Made by a program: the position numbers and the translations under genes. The notes beneath the pieces were generated by a model, which did no database searches, had not been told where the DNA came from, and was given only the letters and a program-made list of their open reading frames with translations. 64,000 bases of DNA from Chlorokybus atmophyticus (taxonomy: Eukaryota > Streptophyta > Chlorokybophyceae > Chlorokybales > Chlorokybaceae), in assembly GCA_009103225.1 (NCBI GenBank), contig RHPI01003330.1:564772-628771 (forward strand), read 5' to 3'. This document shows positions 48,863-63,134 of this stretch, piece by piece. The stretch's first letter is position 1. Every line of letters begins with the position of its first letter.

Positions 48863-49110
48863 ATCTGCGTGGCTTCGACTTCAACAGCTGTTTGGCTCCA
48901 TGCCTTGTTCACGCAGCGTGCAACTGCCAAGTCTTTCGGGCTCAGTAAGCTGAAGAAGGCACGCAACAGGTCCATGTTGTCCAACACTCGAGCCTGGCAG
49001 CTTTCGTTCTTGATGTTGACAAAGGCTTCCCAAACGGCATACCTTGCGGCGCTGTGGATCTGCATTGCTGCCGCGTACAGCTGCTGCGCATCAACTTGAT
49101 ACAAATGTAT
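48863..49110 (-). pseudogene. F-box-like fragment related to the 46.9-kb gene
   Basis: The minus strand reads ARVLDNMDLLRAFFSLLSPK then DLAVARCVNKAWSQTAVEVE and soon meets a stop. The VLDNxDLLRAxxSxxxP...RCVxxxW pattern matches the N-terminus of the F-box-like protein at 46.9 kb, so the two are paralogous and in opposite orientation. It could be one exon of a spliced gene, since GT/AG sites exist nearby, or a truncated copy; I cannot assemble a complete frame. Confidence 0.5.
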
Positions 49111-49182
49111 ACCATAGCTACTGTAAAGGACAGTCACACATGCATGTGGTGTGGAGTTGCATGCGCCTGCGCGCAAGCGCAC

Positions 49183-51640
49183 GTGTGCAACATGCCGCCT
49201 TCAGCTGCCACGCACATGATACTAATGATAAAACCCAAAACCTTGAACTGCACACACACGCATGTTGCATACGTGCGCGTGCGGGTGCGTATGTGTGTGT
49301 GCTCGTGCCCGTGTGGTCTGAACGACCATATTTGCTCACATGTGCTGCTGTCACACTACCAACTTGTACACAATCACCATCGCTCATGGCAGTCATCAGC
49401 GGCCGGTACTTTAACTTGCAGTGCTCCGTTCAAATCACATTGTCTAACTAACTAAAAAACGATTACTGTTATTGTATGCGACAGCTGCGTCAAAATGCAA
49501 GCACACCAGTAGTTCTAACACCTTGTACAATTTTGACAACCACACCACACCACACCACACGTTGAGCATCTGGCACTGAGCTTGGGCTGCAACTACTGCC
49601 ATCCACCCAGTAGTGCTATGCACATATACGCGTGCTTGGTGTTGTCAGACCAGATATTGCACTAAGCCAGGCTTAAAGCGTTAATGCGTGCCTACCTGAC
49701 GGTCTTTGCCAAGCCGTGCATAGCACCACGCACACAGGCGCGGCCACGCTTACAGGCAGGCAGACGGACAGGCGAAGCCTAACCAACAACAACTAGCAAG
49801 GCTGGCCCACTGCCGGTTATGTGAGAGTGCCGCCCTGTGTACCGCAGACAGCTCGCCAGTGCAGTGAAGCCTCCCAGCCTCCCAGCCTCCCACGTCCGAC
49901 CAGGCTTTGCCCCCCCAACAGCGCCCCCCTCTCTTCCCCATCACACACACGTACGCCGCCGCCAGCGTCACCGACGCCTAACTCGCACACATGCATGGCA
50001 AGACGCACCGCTTCAGTGTACAGTGTCAGCTTTGAAGCAGGGATGAAGCCTGTGTCCCTGGTGTTCTAACTTGTAAGAAAACAGTTGACAGGAACAGACG
50101 TAAGCACCACTTCGTGTGGGCAGTTGCTTGCAGTGTCACTCAAGGCCAGCTGCATATGCCTCTCTGCTTGCTGACTGCTTGGTAATGGCTAGTTTGTGTA
50201 TGGCACGTTGTGTTGTGGTGTTGGGGAAGACTCATCGTGCCTGCACAGAGGGAACTGTACAAGCTTGCTGCTTGTCCTGGAAACAAGGTACACATCAGCT
50301 CCAAGCATGTTTGCGGCAGCCTGCAAGCTATGAAGCACACGGCTCCCCAAACACAGCTGCAAGGGCAACTAGTACGTTAATCAGCCAGCGCGCGCGTATG
50401 CATGCGTGTGCGCATGTGAATGCCTGCGTGCGTGTGTGAACGTGCTTTGCATGCATCTGTGTGCGCACTCAGTGGGTTGCATGCAAGCTTGCATGCATCC
50501 GTGCATGCGCGTGCGTATGCGCGTATGCATACGCGGATGCATGCACATGTGTGTGAAATCAGGTCACACAGCTGAATAAGGTGGCTGCAGCAAGGTTACG
50601 TGTGTGATGTGATCACGGCGATGGGGACGAGGATGGTAAGCATCGGGCTGCTTGTCCCGGGAAGCTGGAGGAGCGCAATCTCCCTGCAGCGCGAGCGCGT
50701 GTTGGCGTACCTTCTCGATCACCTCCACGCCTTCCACAGCTGCCAGCTTCAGCAACAAGTTGGCTTTTGCAACAACACCAACACCAAAGCTCACACCGCA
50801 GCGGCTTCGCAACAACCAACCCACTACGCGACCTTGTGTTGCCTTGTATGCTGCAGTCATGTTGTTGTTGCGGAGTCTTACTGTTGTGTGCTCTTGGGCA
50901 GTGTTGGACATAAGTTGCGTCTTATGTAGCTATACGAGTAAGTAAAGGCCAGGCGAATGCACTGTCTTTGGCTGCTGGCGCCAGCGCAGGAAGACAGCAA
51001 GAACAGTGTTACCAGCAGCCATGTAGGTGGCAGTCTATACAGGCCTATGCGCAAACCTCCACAAGACAAACTGCACAATGCACAGCGCCGGTGACTGGGT
51101 CGATGTGTACATGTGTGGGCGCACAAGTGTGTGAGAATGCGCATGTTCGCACCACGTGTGCGTGCGCACATATGCGTGCATGCAGGCACGCATCTGCAAG
51201 TTGCGTGCGCGCGCGCATGTGTCTGTGCATCTATGCACGCACGTGTGTGCATCATGGGAATTCACTTGTCACAAACCAATCACAAATGGGGGCCTCACAA
51301 GGCTTGCAAGCAATTGTACGCAACTCAGTAGTATCATCATGCGCCAGATTTTGCGAAGTTGTTAATGGGGACCATCAAGGAGGAGGTGAGGTCATGGGTC
51401 CGGCGCATGCAGATGCTACCGGTCTTGCCCAAGGCGAAGGAGGCCTGTTTGAAGCAGTCCCATGGGAGGCTTAGTTACAATGCAAGGGCACATGCACAAG
51501 CAAGGACAATGGCAAGACTGGCAATAGTATGCATGTTTCATATGGCGTGGGATGTAAATGAGCAGCTGAAGCACACATGCGCTAGGTTTATGCACGTATG
51601 CAATTGTAATTGGCAGGCATGCAAGTCATAAGTGCGGCAT
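49183..51640. other. Long intergenic tract rich in alternating purine-pyrimidine DNA
   Basis: Contains the 192-bp segment copied near 55.2 kb, a CCACACCACA run (49541-49560) and long GTGCGCATGC-type stretches at 50390-50550 and 51110-51250. A minus-strand frame near 50640-50830 (CGVSFGVGVVAKANLLLKLA) looks weakly coding but has no family match. Confidence 0.45.
49332..49523 (+). repeat. 192-bp segment also present at 55097-55288
   Basis: Begins TTGCTCACATGTGCTG and ends GTTCTAACACCT. The second copy is identical as far as I can compare by eye. Confidence 0.93.
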
Positions 51641-52767
51641 ACAAGAATAGGGGTAGGGGTAGTTGGTAGATAGCATGCAAGCGCATGCCTTGGCCCGGTG
51701 GTCAAATTGGTGAGTGGTTGTAGTGTTGGTATTGCATGTGCATGTGTGAGTTCCGCCTTTCATCTTTTTTACAATGTCAATGCACCTCTTGCACTATCGC
51801 CAATGCATGACCTCAATGTAACTTGATGCAGCAGTATTAAAGCATGGGAAGTGAAGCTCTCATGAGTGTGATGCTTTTATAATTTGCCTGAGTGCTATGA
51901 TGTCAATCAACATTGCAATGCACAGGTGCACACAAGGTTTTTCAACTTCTAATGTTAATGCTTTCCATGTACAATCGTCAATCTCATGCAAGCAATAAAA
52001 AATCCAAGAAGCCACAAGCTACATTGTACACGTTGACTATTATGATTTATCCTTCTACACGAATATACATGCGTGTTGCATAGTATTATTACCGACACTT
52101 TTGTTGCCAAGTAGCGACTGTATTGCCTAATACTAGTAGCGATTGTGATGCCAAGTAGTCATGGCACTTACGAGGGCATTAATACTCACTCATAATCATT
52201 GATAAGAGTAAGCCACCACCACAGGAAAAGTGAATAGTGCATACATCATAACTGATAATGTTTGTAGATTGATGTTCTGCAAACGAATATGCCAATGTTT
52301 AACGTACAACGAAAGGCTACCAACACTTGCTTATTGCAATACAACTTCACCGATGTGAAACGACATAATTATTGGTACTACAACTAGTGAGCTCATTGCA
52401 ATTTGGTAACTTCAGCTCGTTATCGTGTAATAAGATAGTGAGATGCAAATTACGTATACAACTTATGCATCAATGTAACCTCTGTCCAACAACTCTGTAA
52501 CGGTTGTGTTCGCCTTTGTACACAACCAGGCTTCCACCTCACACTAGCAATTTTCTAATATAAGGTTGGTTTCACATGCCTCAGCCTTCATAATCTTGAC
52601 CTCAACTCAAGAGTCCTGGCCCCCTCCTTGGGTCTGACTGAGTCGTTTAACAATCTGAATGTTCACAATTTCCGAGACTCAGAATCTGAGAGTTCAGGAG
52701 TGGCAATCATCATGCCAACAACCACGGCCAAACAGCCGTTTGCGTATTGCCAGTGACTTAGCTTGCA

Positions 52768-52799
<32 letters not shown>

Positions 52800-53560
52800 A
52801 GGAGGAGACGCAGTTAGCGAGTGCAAAGCTATATATGTCCTTGCGACTTGCTCAAGACAGCGTTTGACGCGGTTGGAAGCAGGTTAGTCCGTTGAATGAA
52901 TTTGTGGCATTAGTGCTGCGTCACATGACTCAAATCACAGCTCAACTGACGGCAATGCCTTGTGTGCTAGCGCATGAGCATGCTCATTGCACAACTAGCA
53001 ATCGACAATAGAAGTTTTGCATTCTTAACGCAGTTGCCCATCCACGCTGCCTGCCTTTGGTTGCCGAGCTGGTGAGTTCTATGGTGCAGTGTTAGCGGCT
53101 TTCTTGAGGGCAACCGACGGACTGACTGGTTGTAAGAGTGTATGCCTTCAGTAGTGTGTCCCTTCACTGTTCCTGTCAACAGGCAGTGCAAAGCTTGAAA
53201 CAGTACCCGCTTTGTGGTAGGTTGAGCATGTGCATACACACAGCGAGTGCACGACTGTTATGCCAAATGCTGTGCAGTCGCACTTGTTTCATTGGACGCC
53301 AACAACACATGCATGGGCCTTATCAAACTAATAACTTGCACAAATTATTTACACTCCTATCTGATGACTCGATTGGCGCTCCGCATGCTTGCAAGACAAG
53401 TTCTCCTCCGATGCTTGTGGACCCATTGTAGTACATGTACATCAACTTACTAAGATGCGAATGAAAGAAATGTCCGTCGTACTAGTGGCTGGACTACGTA
53501 CTACCCTTGCCTTGCACTGGTGGTTATGCTGTGTATGTTTCTGCCAGGTTGCTTGCAGGC
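51641..53560. other. AT-rich non-coding region
   Basis: Lowest GC in the window, rich in short AT words, with no plausible exon between about 51640 and 52740. Between 52768 and 53560 it becomes GC-richer toward the next gene. Nothing else is supported. Confidence 0.6.
52768..52799 (+). repeat. (GGC)n trinucleotide repeat
   Basis: About ten GGC units followed by GGAGGAGGAGA, between AT-rich sequence and the promoter side of the mitochondrial-type gene. Confidence 0.95.
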
Positions 53561-54923
53561 ATGGCGGGTGCTTTGCGTGTGCTTGCACAGCGGGTGGCCG
53601 GCAGCGCTCGTGGCACTGTGGCCCAACCACAACAATACCAACATTATCGTACCGCCATCCTCACGTACATTTCCCAGACAACGCCCAAAGCATACTTCTC
53701 AACAAGTAGGTGACAACACGACACATGACAGTCCAGCTCTGTATTTGACATTCCTGCAGTTGGTTGCAAGTTGGAACTGACCAGCACAATCGTATGAGCA
53801 TGCGTTGAGTCTATGCACATACATGCTATTATATGTGCACATGTGCACATGTGTGCGATGTATGTAACTGCCACTCATCTCAGGTTGGTCATGTTATGCG
53901 TGTGCAAAGTTTTCGTAAGACCTGTATGTGTTGTTTACGTGTTTCATGTGTAGAACACAAGCATCTGCACATGATGGGTATGTGATATGCATGCTTGTGC
54001 AGCTTTGTTGAAGATGTTGTCGTCTGCATGACAGAGACGCCAACGGACAGAGTCTCTCGCGCGCTGGGCAACTTGTACGCAACAGACTGGACTCCGTCGC
54101 TGTTTGATGGGACGATCGCGGAGGTGAAGTCCGTGCTTGCGAAGGGAGCGGAGCCCGGCACGGAGGCCAAGTTCGCGGAGCTCGAGAACGCGTTCGCTGC
54201 CGCCGAGGCCGTCGAGCGCTTCGGCGAGCGCGTGCAGCTACTGCGCCAGTACGTCGATGACTTTACGGTAGGTGGGGAGTCAGTTGGTCCAGCGCATGTG
54301 TTGGTGGAAGAACGCTGCCACTTCAGTCAGTGCCACACTCAAGCATGCACACAGGCCCGCGTGCATGCACGCTCTGCTATGATGACTTTTGGCTCAGCAT
54401 TTAAGACTGCTTCAATCAGGGTTTGTCGTTCAATTGCTCTCCTCTCGTACTTGCACCGGTGCGTCCTGACCCAATGGTTGCAAATAGAAGGATGATTGAT
54501 GTGTCAAGGTGTTGTTTTTGCTAAATTGGCAATTCTCGCAAACAGGATGGGCAGAAGGTGCCGGACGATGTGAAGTCGGCCACACAAGACGTGTTGCAGC
54601 GGTACAACAAGTACATCTCCTCGTTCGATCCGGAGCGCGAGAAGGCTATCCGCAAGAAGGTTGAGACCAACCTTGGCGCTGCGGTTCTCCAGCTCAGGCA
54701 GCGGATAGCTGGGCTCGGGGCCGATTGGGGCAAGGTGAGAACAAGCAAGCGGTCACATGTTGTTTGGCTGCCACCCAGACCTAATGTTACAACCACAATC
54801 AAATTTGTTGAGAAGTGCGAGTGCGATGCAATGCAACTTGCATATCTGACGAATATTTGCTGGCAGATAAGCGTGCTGTGTACGAGCGGCATGGCGGGTT
54901 CATACATTGAGAGTCGCGTGTGA
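53561..54923 (+). CDS. Probable mitochondrial protein of unknown function
   Basis: Four phase-consistent exons give 207 aa: 53561-53705, 54035-54267, 54546-54734, 54867-54923. The N-terminus MAGALRVLAQRVAGSARG continues to AYFST; it lacks acidic residues and is Arg/Ala/Gln-rich, typical of a mitochondrial presequence. The mature part is helical and charged: LGNLYATDWTPSLFDG, a Glu/Ala-rich helix, then QRYNKYISSFDPEREKAIRK. It ends WGKISVLCTSGMAGSYIESR followed by Val. This size and composition would suit a peripheral ATP-synthase or respiratory-chain subunit, but I do not recognise the family, so that is a guess. Good splice sites and matching phases make the gene itself convincing. Confidence 0.7.
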
Positions 54924-55096
54924 GCCTTGTAACATTGCTTGCTCTATCTGTTGGTTGTATTGTAGTTGTAAGTTTGTTGGTGTACTATTTGTGAAATAAT
55001 GTGCAAAATGCTGTGCTGTCAGTGAATGTCGCTGGATCCAAACACCGACAAGCATAGCATGCTTGATTGTTGTGTTCTTCCCCCCCGCCCCCCCCC

Positions 55097-55288
55097 TTGC
55101 TCACATGTGCTGCTGTCACACTACCAACTTGTACACAATCACCATCGCTCATGGCAGTCATCAGCGGCCGGTACTTTAACTTGCAGTGCTCCGTTCAAAT
55201 CACATTGTCTAACTAACTAAAAAACGATTACTGTTATTGTATGCGACAGCTGCGTCAAAATGCAAGCACACCAGTAGTTCTAACACCT
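55097..55288 (+). repeat. 192-bp copy of 49332-49523, ending at an N
   Basis: The copy stops exactly one base before the N at 55289. Sequence beyond the N differs from that following the first copy. This is the mirror of the 29270 situation and points to a scaffolding artefact. Confidence 0.93.
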
Positions 55289-55289
55289 N
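55289..55289. other. Single ambiguous base (N) at a probable contig join
   Basis: One N between the end of a copied 192-bp segment and unrelated sequence. Confidence 0.9.
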
Positions 55290-56211
55290 GCAGTGTTTTG
55301 TACCAGCGATCCCAGTGGGGGGAATAGATCCATCGTAGCAGATGGCATTTCATTCACTGCACCCACGCACACGACTGCGTGTGGTACAAAGAGGTTGTTG
55401 AGCCCGGTGATCGTGCGTGCATTGGCATTGGGTAAATGTCTATAATGTATAGTAAGGTGGCGCGGAAGGCATGTTGAACGCATGCAAAGCACCTTGCATA
55501 GGGTATAGATCCGGGTCAATAATGCACAGTCGTGCACACACACCGCCTGACACCTTGCAACCAATGTAGCATACTACGTCTTACACATTCGTGCACAAGC
55601 ATAAGCAGCAAGCACAAAGCAGGAAACGGACAAGGCAGGAGCAGGCAGCAAATACACCAGGGGCTTAGATTAGATGCACTACGTGCAAATGCAAGGCGGG
55701 GCAGTGGGCATGAGCAGGCAGGGAGCATAACCAACCTGTTGCACACAGCCTGTTGCATGCCGCAATCACTGCAATGCATGTACCTTACACATGCATGCGG
55801 TTATTCTTCAAGCGGTAATGCCACCCAATTCCATGCTGGATAGCTTGCACCAGAAGGGCACAACCAATGCATGGTCATTAGCATGCATCAACAGCCACCT
55901 GACAAGATGTCCACTCTGTACGTTGAATTATGTTCAAGCATAGGCTACCGGATGGCGCTACTGTGCTGTGCAGGCGGTGCTGGTGGTCAACTGGCCAACA
56001 CAGCACACCGCGCCTGCATAAATGTGTGCATGGCCTGTGCGCTTCGATACCTATACACCTGTATGAATACACAAACACCGCAACTTTGCAACTAGTGTCT
56101 GGTACTACATCACGGAAGCGCTGTCTCACGAAGGAAGGGGAGCCGTTGGGGAGCAGAGGCTGGGCTTTGGCCGTGAATGTAACTGAAGATGATGAATAGC
56201 AGCTGCTCAAA

Positions 56212-58362
<2,151 letters not shown>

Positions 58363-59797
58363 GCCGTCGCCGCCCGTCAAGACCTCCTTTGCCTACCGCG
58401 TAGCGACCGTCCCCTGCTGACCAGCCTTACCCTGAACTGACCCCACAGCGGGTCCGCCCCGCAGCAAACAAATTACCAAAACTCTCCTCTCCCTTGCCAA
58501 TTCCTCCCTATACACGCCCGACGCTCTCCCACCGCCTGCGACCCCGCCGCCGCCAGCCACGCCGCCAACAACGGCAACGTCTACAGCCGTAACCGCTTCT
58601 GGCCTCAAAACCCTAGAGGAAACCCAGATTGCCTGAGCCCCGTGCCAGTTCGCCTGGCCGTACAGCATCGTATCGGTTCCGCGCCCGCCGTACTGAGGTT
58701 TGCGACAACTCGCTGGGCGGCATTGACACGTTGATTGCGCCGCGCCATCGCCAACCGCCGCTCAGCGCGTCGCAATGATCGATGATCCCCGCGGGTTTCG
58801 CCAATCTGCACCAGGGGAGCAGCACCGGGTGCTCAGCACCCAGCACCCAGTTCTGGTGCTTGGCGAAATCAGGCAATTCCCGCCATAATTTCTAATGTGT
58901 GCACGATGCCATAATCATGAGGCGCGATGGTGTTCGTCATGACCTATCAACTGACATGAATGTATTGCTGTGGAAGGAGGATGAGGACTCCTTTGACTCA
59001 TTGAGGAGTGGTAAGAAGGGATTAAGCAAACATGATGGTGGAAATAATAAACAAATGGCACGAGGCGTACATGTTAAAATGGGGTTCTCGTGTTGAGGGT
59101 TACATTGCATGTCAACATCTGCATGATCGTTCAATGTTTTGCATGTACAATGCTACATTGTGACATGTAAGTTGCCGCATGAAGTTGATGCCATCAATTG
59201 TTGCACTTCACTTCTTATTAAAAAAAAGTTATATGCCATTCTGCTCAGAAATGCATGTACAGTGTGTTGCGCCAATATTGTTAGATAGCCATGTGTATAG
59301 TTGCGTATGTAAGCTATGCATGTACACATAATTTGCCTCATGAAACTTAGCTTGCATAAACACCATATTAAGTCTTTGAAGTAGATCAACAAGTTGTATT
59401 GTAGCATTGCTTATCACTAAGCGCACTATATGACAGCCACTCATACTCAACACATATGGTGTGTAAAATTGCTTTTATAGTCTCGCATGTGTGACATAAT
59501 TATGAACGTTATACAGATTACAAACTCCTTGTTCCATACCAATCATGCATATCCGCATGGCCTTCAACCCATCTTTCTGTAGTGTTCACACGTAAAACTG
59601 CACAATTGTATACTATTGAATTGTTTACCATGTCCTGCTGGCCTGCCAGTTACCTACAAACTATACAACGTATTGAACACGTAACTGCACCACCGCATGA
59701 CACACACCAGCCGCTAAACAACACTCAATGTTCATGTCCCTCAAGAGGGAGCAACTATCTGTATTTATTCAAGTCATCTCCATTTATTGATATGGTG
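58363..59797. other. PP2A 5' region and exostosin 3' flank
   Basis: Sequence at 58380-58880 is GC-rich with overlapping open frames and contains TTCCCGCCA (58878-58886), the reverse complement of the E2F-like TGGCGGGAA. From 58900 on it is AT-rich without supported exons. AATAAA-type signals occur in minus orientation shortly after the exostosin stop. Confidence 0.45.
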
Positions 59798-62700
59798 CTA
59801 ACCTAGGGATGGCAGTACATGCGCGCGCCATCTCCTGCGCAGCAGCTTCATCAAAGTCTCAAAAGCCAGTCCAGGAGGCTGCCAAAAAAAGTTGCGCCAG
59901 ACGCGCGACATGGTGAACTGCATGCGCTCAATCCTCTCTTGCGGAATCGCTTGAAGTATATCAGGCAGCCTATATAGCTCTGCCTTGGGCACACGCACGG
60001 TGAAATCCTCATATGGCAAATAGTCCTCAAAGGGCTGCGTCACGTTGTCTTGGATAATGACAGGGATACAACCATTCAACACAGCCACTCCAGTCCTCAC
60101 ACCCCACCCAAAACCTGCCGGACAAAAGCAAAACACCGCCTCCTTGAACTTTTGCTCATAGTGTTCAACACGTCGCTTTATCAACCAGCCCGTGTAGTTG
60201 CTGAAACGAGCAATAAGTTCCTGTGGCCAAGAACAGCCAAAAACACGGTCAACAGCACAGCTGCGCAAGCATGTCAAAGAGGTCCTTGCCACGCAAGCTG
60301 CAGTACTCGTCACAATGCATGTAATCATGGTAATGCAGGCATTGATCTGCACAGCACACACCTGTCGTACACCATCGCTGTACAGGATATCAGGATATGT
60401 CATGCCATTCGACTGCAGCTTCCGTTTCTTCTCGGGGTGGATGTTGCCAGCAAAGAAGAGCTGCCACTGCCTGTGCTCCTGGCTCCCTTGTCTGTTGCGG
60501 CGCGTGAAAACAGACCGCCTAACGGTGTCCTCGTCAAGCGCAGCAGGAATGATGATGTCCTTTGCAGGGTCTATGCAGGGCAGATTCGCAAACTTTTCTC
60601 TTGTAGCGTTAGCGCACGCAGAGTTCTGCCGGCGGCAACCTGTCCAGGCTTGCAGTCTTGGCTCAGGGGAGTGCCTGAAAGCGCATGCAGAACTACGCTA
60701 AGGTGGGGCTGAGACACTCACAAACTTCCAAAGACAATGGTTGCACAGCATGTGATGGGAAAAGCACATTGCAAATTGCACTGTATGAGTGTACTACATT
60801 ACGAGCGTCAGCTCACCTGCCCCAATGCGCAAGCACCATGGGACCTCGCAGGTCCTTTGGCACCAGGCAATTGCCTATATCCTGCTCATGCATCCAGAAG
60901 TGGTCCACGCCATTTGTGCGGTTCCAATAAGGATACTGCCAGTAACAAGGCCAAGATCAACTGCTGTAACGGCAATATTCAGGGACAAGATAAGCATGCA
61001 CTTCTCAGGTAGAGCAGGCTGCAGAAAGAGGATCAATGACTAAAGGCAGGGACATACATGAAAGATGTCCCACCCACCCGCCGACCCACACCACCACCAC
61101 CCCACCACGCGCATGTGTACAGAGAACTCCCCNNNNNNNNNNNNNNNNNNNNNNNNNNNNNNNNNNNNNNNNNNNNNNNNNNNNNNNNNNNNNNNNNNNN
61201 NNNNNNNNNNNNNNNNNNNNNNNNNNNNNNNNNNNNNNNNNNNNNNNNNNNNNNNNNNNNNNNNNNNNNNNNNNNNNNNNNNNNNNNNNNNNNNNNNNNN
61301 NNNNNNNNGTTGTTCTAGTGCGCGGGCACCCCCCCCTCCCCCGCGCCGCGGCGCTCTCGCGCGCACGCAGACGCACACGCAGACTGACATGCACATGCAC
61401 ACGCGCACAATAAAAGTCTGGGCCCCGCACTGCAGGTCCCTTGCCTCTGCGGATATGTGCTGCACGACTGTCCGTAGGCGATGTTCGGAAAGACCCAGAT
61501 TGCCAGCAACAACATATACCAATGCAGGAATGAAAAACAGATCTGCTTCATTGGGGTCCGACGTACGAGCCGAGTGGCGAAGGAGGCCCTCGTAGACATA
61601 CCTCCATGCGCTGCATATACGCAAACTGCCATCAGCTGGTGCACGACGACAACCACACGCCGACGTCAATATGTGGCAACACATACTGTTCTCCATACCA
61701 TTGACTGACAGCTTCGAAGATTGTGCTTGACCAGGCATTGACTTTCAGGACATCACATCACTATATAGGCATTGCAAAGCCAGCATACTACACCTGTAAA
61801 TCTTGCCGCTTGCCTCCCATAGAGTGGGCCCATTCCTATCTGTCTCTGCAAAATGCCATGCCAGCAGTGGTGCTGGCAGCTCGTAGATGTAGATGAGTGG
61901 GCGTTTTCGGGACAGTGCGGGGGCAGGCAATGGGAGCGAGCAGTCAACCCCATATCGGCCGTCACGGCAGGAGCAAAATCCGCGCGAACATTTACCTGCT
62001 TTGGAACACCTGTCCACATGCCAGCAACCTTGAGCATGTGACAAACATTCACACCGCGCCGTAGCATTGCCAACAGCTTTAGCGTGTACTTGTTCAAGCA
62101 GTAGTCAACTTTTCGGTTGCAACCTGGCCCCCAAAACCCGGCAAAGCATGAGCAAGTGCCATTCTGCACAGTGAAAGTGCACGTCATCAGTGGCATGACA
62201 CCCAGGCTTGTACTAACAACCATGCCCAACATGCTGGAACAGTAATAAGCATACCTTTCCGCAAACGCCTCTGCCCATACAACTGTTAGGGCACTGATCG
62301 GCATTTGCAAGCATCTCACTGACAAGTAACTCAACACTCATGTTGTTATGTATAGGCCGCCTGCGCAACTGGAACGTCAACTCCTGCAGGTTGGCGGGTG
62401 GGAAGGGCAGCGTGCTTGCTGTATTGGAGACTAGCGAAGCACTGTCCTGGCTTCTCTCATGATTCGTGTAACAGAAGGACGCGGGCGTGTCTGACTTCCT
62501 GTCCACTGGTCTTCCAGCGGCCACGCACTGGGCATGGCACTCGCATGGCATGAGCATCACCCCAGGGCTGCACGGGATGCTCGTGAGAACTCGCGGTGGT
62601 TGGCTGGTGTCGTTGATTGCACATGCCGGCATGAGCAGAGTCTCACATAGACTGCCGACCCAGTTATACGGACAATCGCACCGGCCTTCTGCCAAGTTAC

Positions 62701-63134
62701 AGACACCTTGTCCACAACCACCTGAACAACCATCACTGGTCCGACAACAACAGAAGGTGAGTGCATGCTGCAGTACAATTGTTACTGGTTGAAATCCTCA
62801 GGCATGTAACATTGCATCTGTGCTTGAAGGGTTTAGAGATGGCAGCAGAGCATGCAGTTGTTGGTGGCTGATATTTGACGACTTCAATGAGAGCACTGGT
62901 TGTTGCAAGCGTCACATGCAAGGCACAATAAGGCGCTTACTTGAGCAGGCGTAGTCGCGCTGTAGTTGAATCAAAGGCAAAGTTGCCATGCGGACGCTGC
63001 ATTACCACAGCAGGAGGGTTGGACGGCTTGCCAATAGCTTGGCTGGCCACAGCCAGTGCATGGACCTTCAAGGCGGCCAACAGGAGCCATGGTAGCAACA
63101 GCAGGAGTAAAGACATCCATGTTCGGGGCTTCAT
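59798..63134 (-). CDS. EGF-containing exostosin-family (GT47) glycosyltransferase
   Basis: Predicted Golgi or secretory glycosyltransferase. Eight exons on the minus strand give 661 aa: 63134-62941, 62735-62255, 62163-62090, 62009-61794, 61610-61445, 60935-60817, 60674-60362, 60220-59798. An N-terminal signal peptide or anchor (MSLLLLLLPWLLLAALKVHA) is followed by three EGF-like modules: SGGCGQGVCNLAEGRCDCPY, CPNSCMGRGVCGKNGTCSCF and CSKAGKCSRGFCSCRDGRYG. The exostosin domain has PLIYIYELP, DPNEADLFFIP, YPYWNRTNGVDHFWM, KDIIIPAALDED, WQLFFAGNIHP and FCPAGFGWGVRTGVAVLNGC then IPVIIQDNV. This layout is common in algal GT47 proteins. The intron holding the N gap uses a GC donor (GCAAGG). Specificity (xylan, mannan, glycosaminoglycan-like) cannot be inferred. 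Confidence 0.94.
61133..61308. other. Assembly gap of 176 N
   Basis: Run of N inside the exostosin intron between exons ending at 61445 and starting at 60935 (minus strand). Both edges are C-rich or (CA)n-like, suggesting a low-complexity sequence that could not be assembled. No coding loss is evident, because the flanking exons join in frame at HISAE|YPYW. Confidence 0.98.

Larger units (their letters stand above)
54924..56211. other. Intergenic with assembly join
   Basis: Contains a C-rich run (55081-55096), the 192-bp copied segment, and the single N at 55289. Open frames are short and unconvincing. The right part is the 3' flank of the PP2A gene. Confidence 0.55.

Noticed and set aside
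51680-51775. tRNA-like sequence (TGGCCCGGTGGTCAAATTGG, then GAGTTCCGCC)
   Set aside because: The A-box-like part is suggestive, but the B-box is poor and I cannot fold an acceptor or anticodon stem. At best a tRNA-derived repeat.
58899-59096. 65-codon ORF beginning MHDAIIMRRDG
   Set aside because: Sits in AT-rich spacer, lacks motifs and exon-like composition, and is near chance length.
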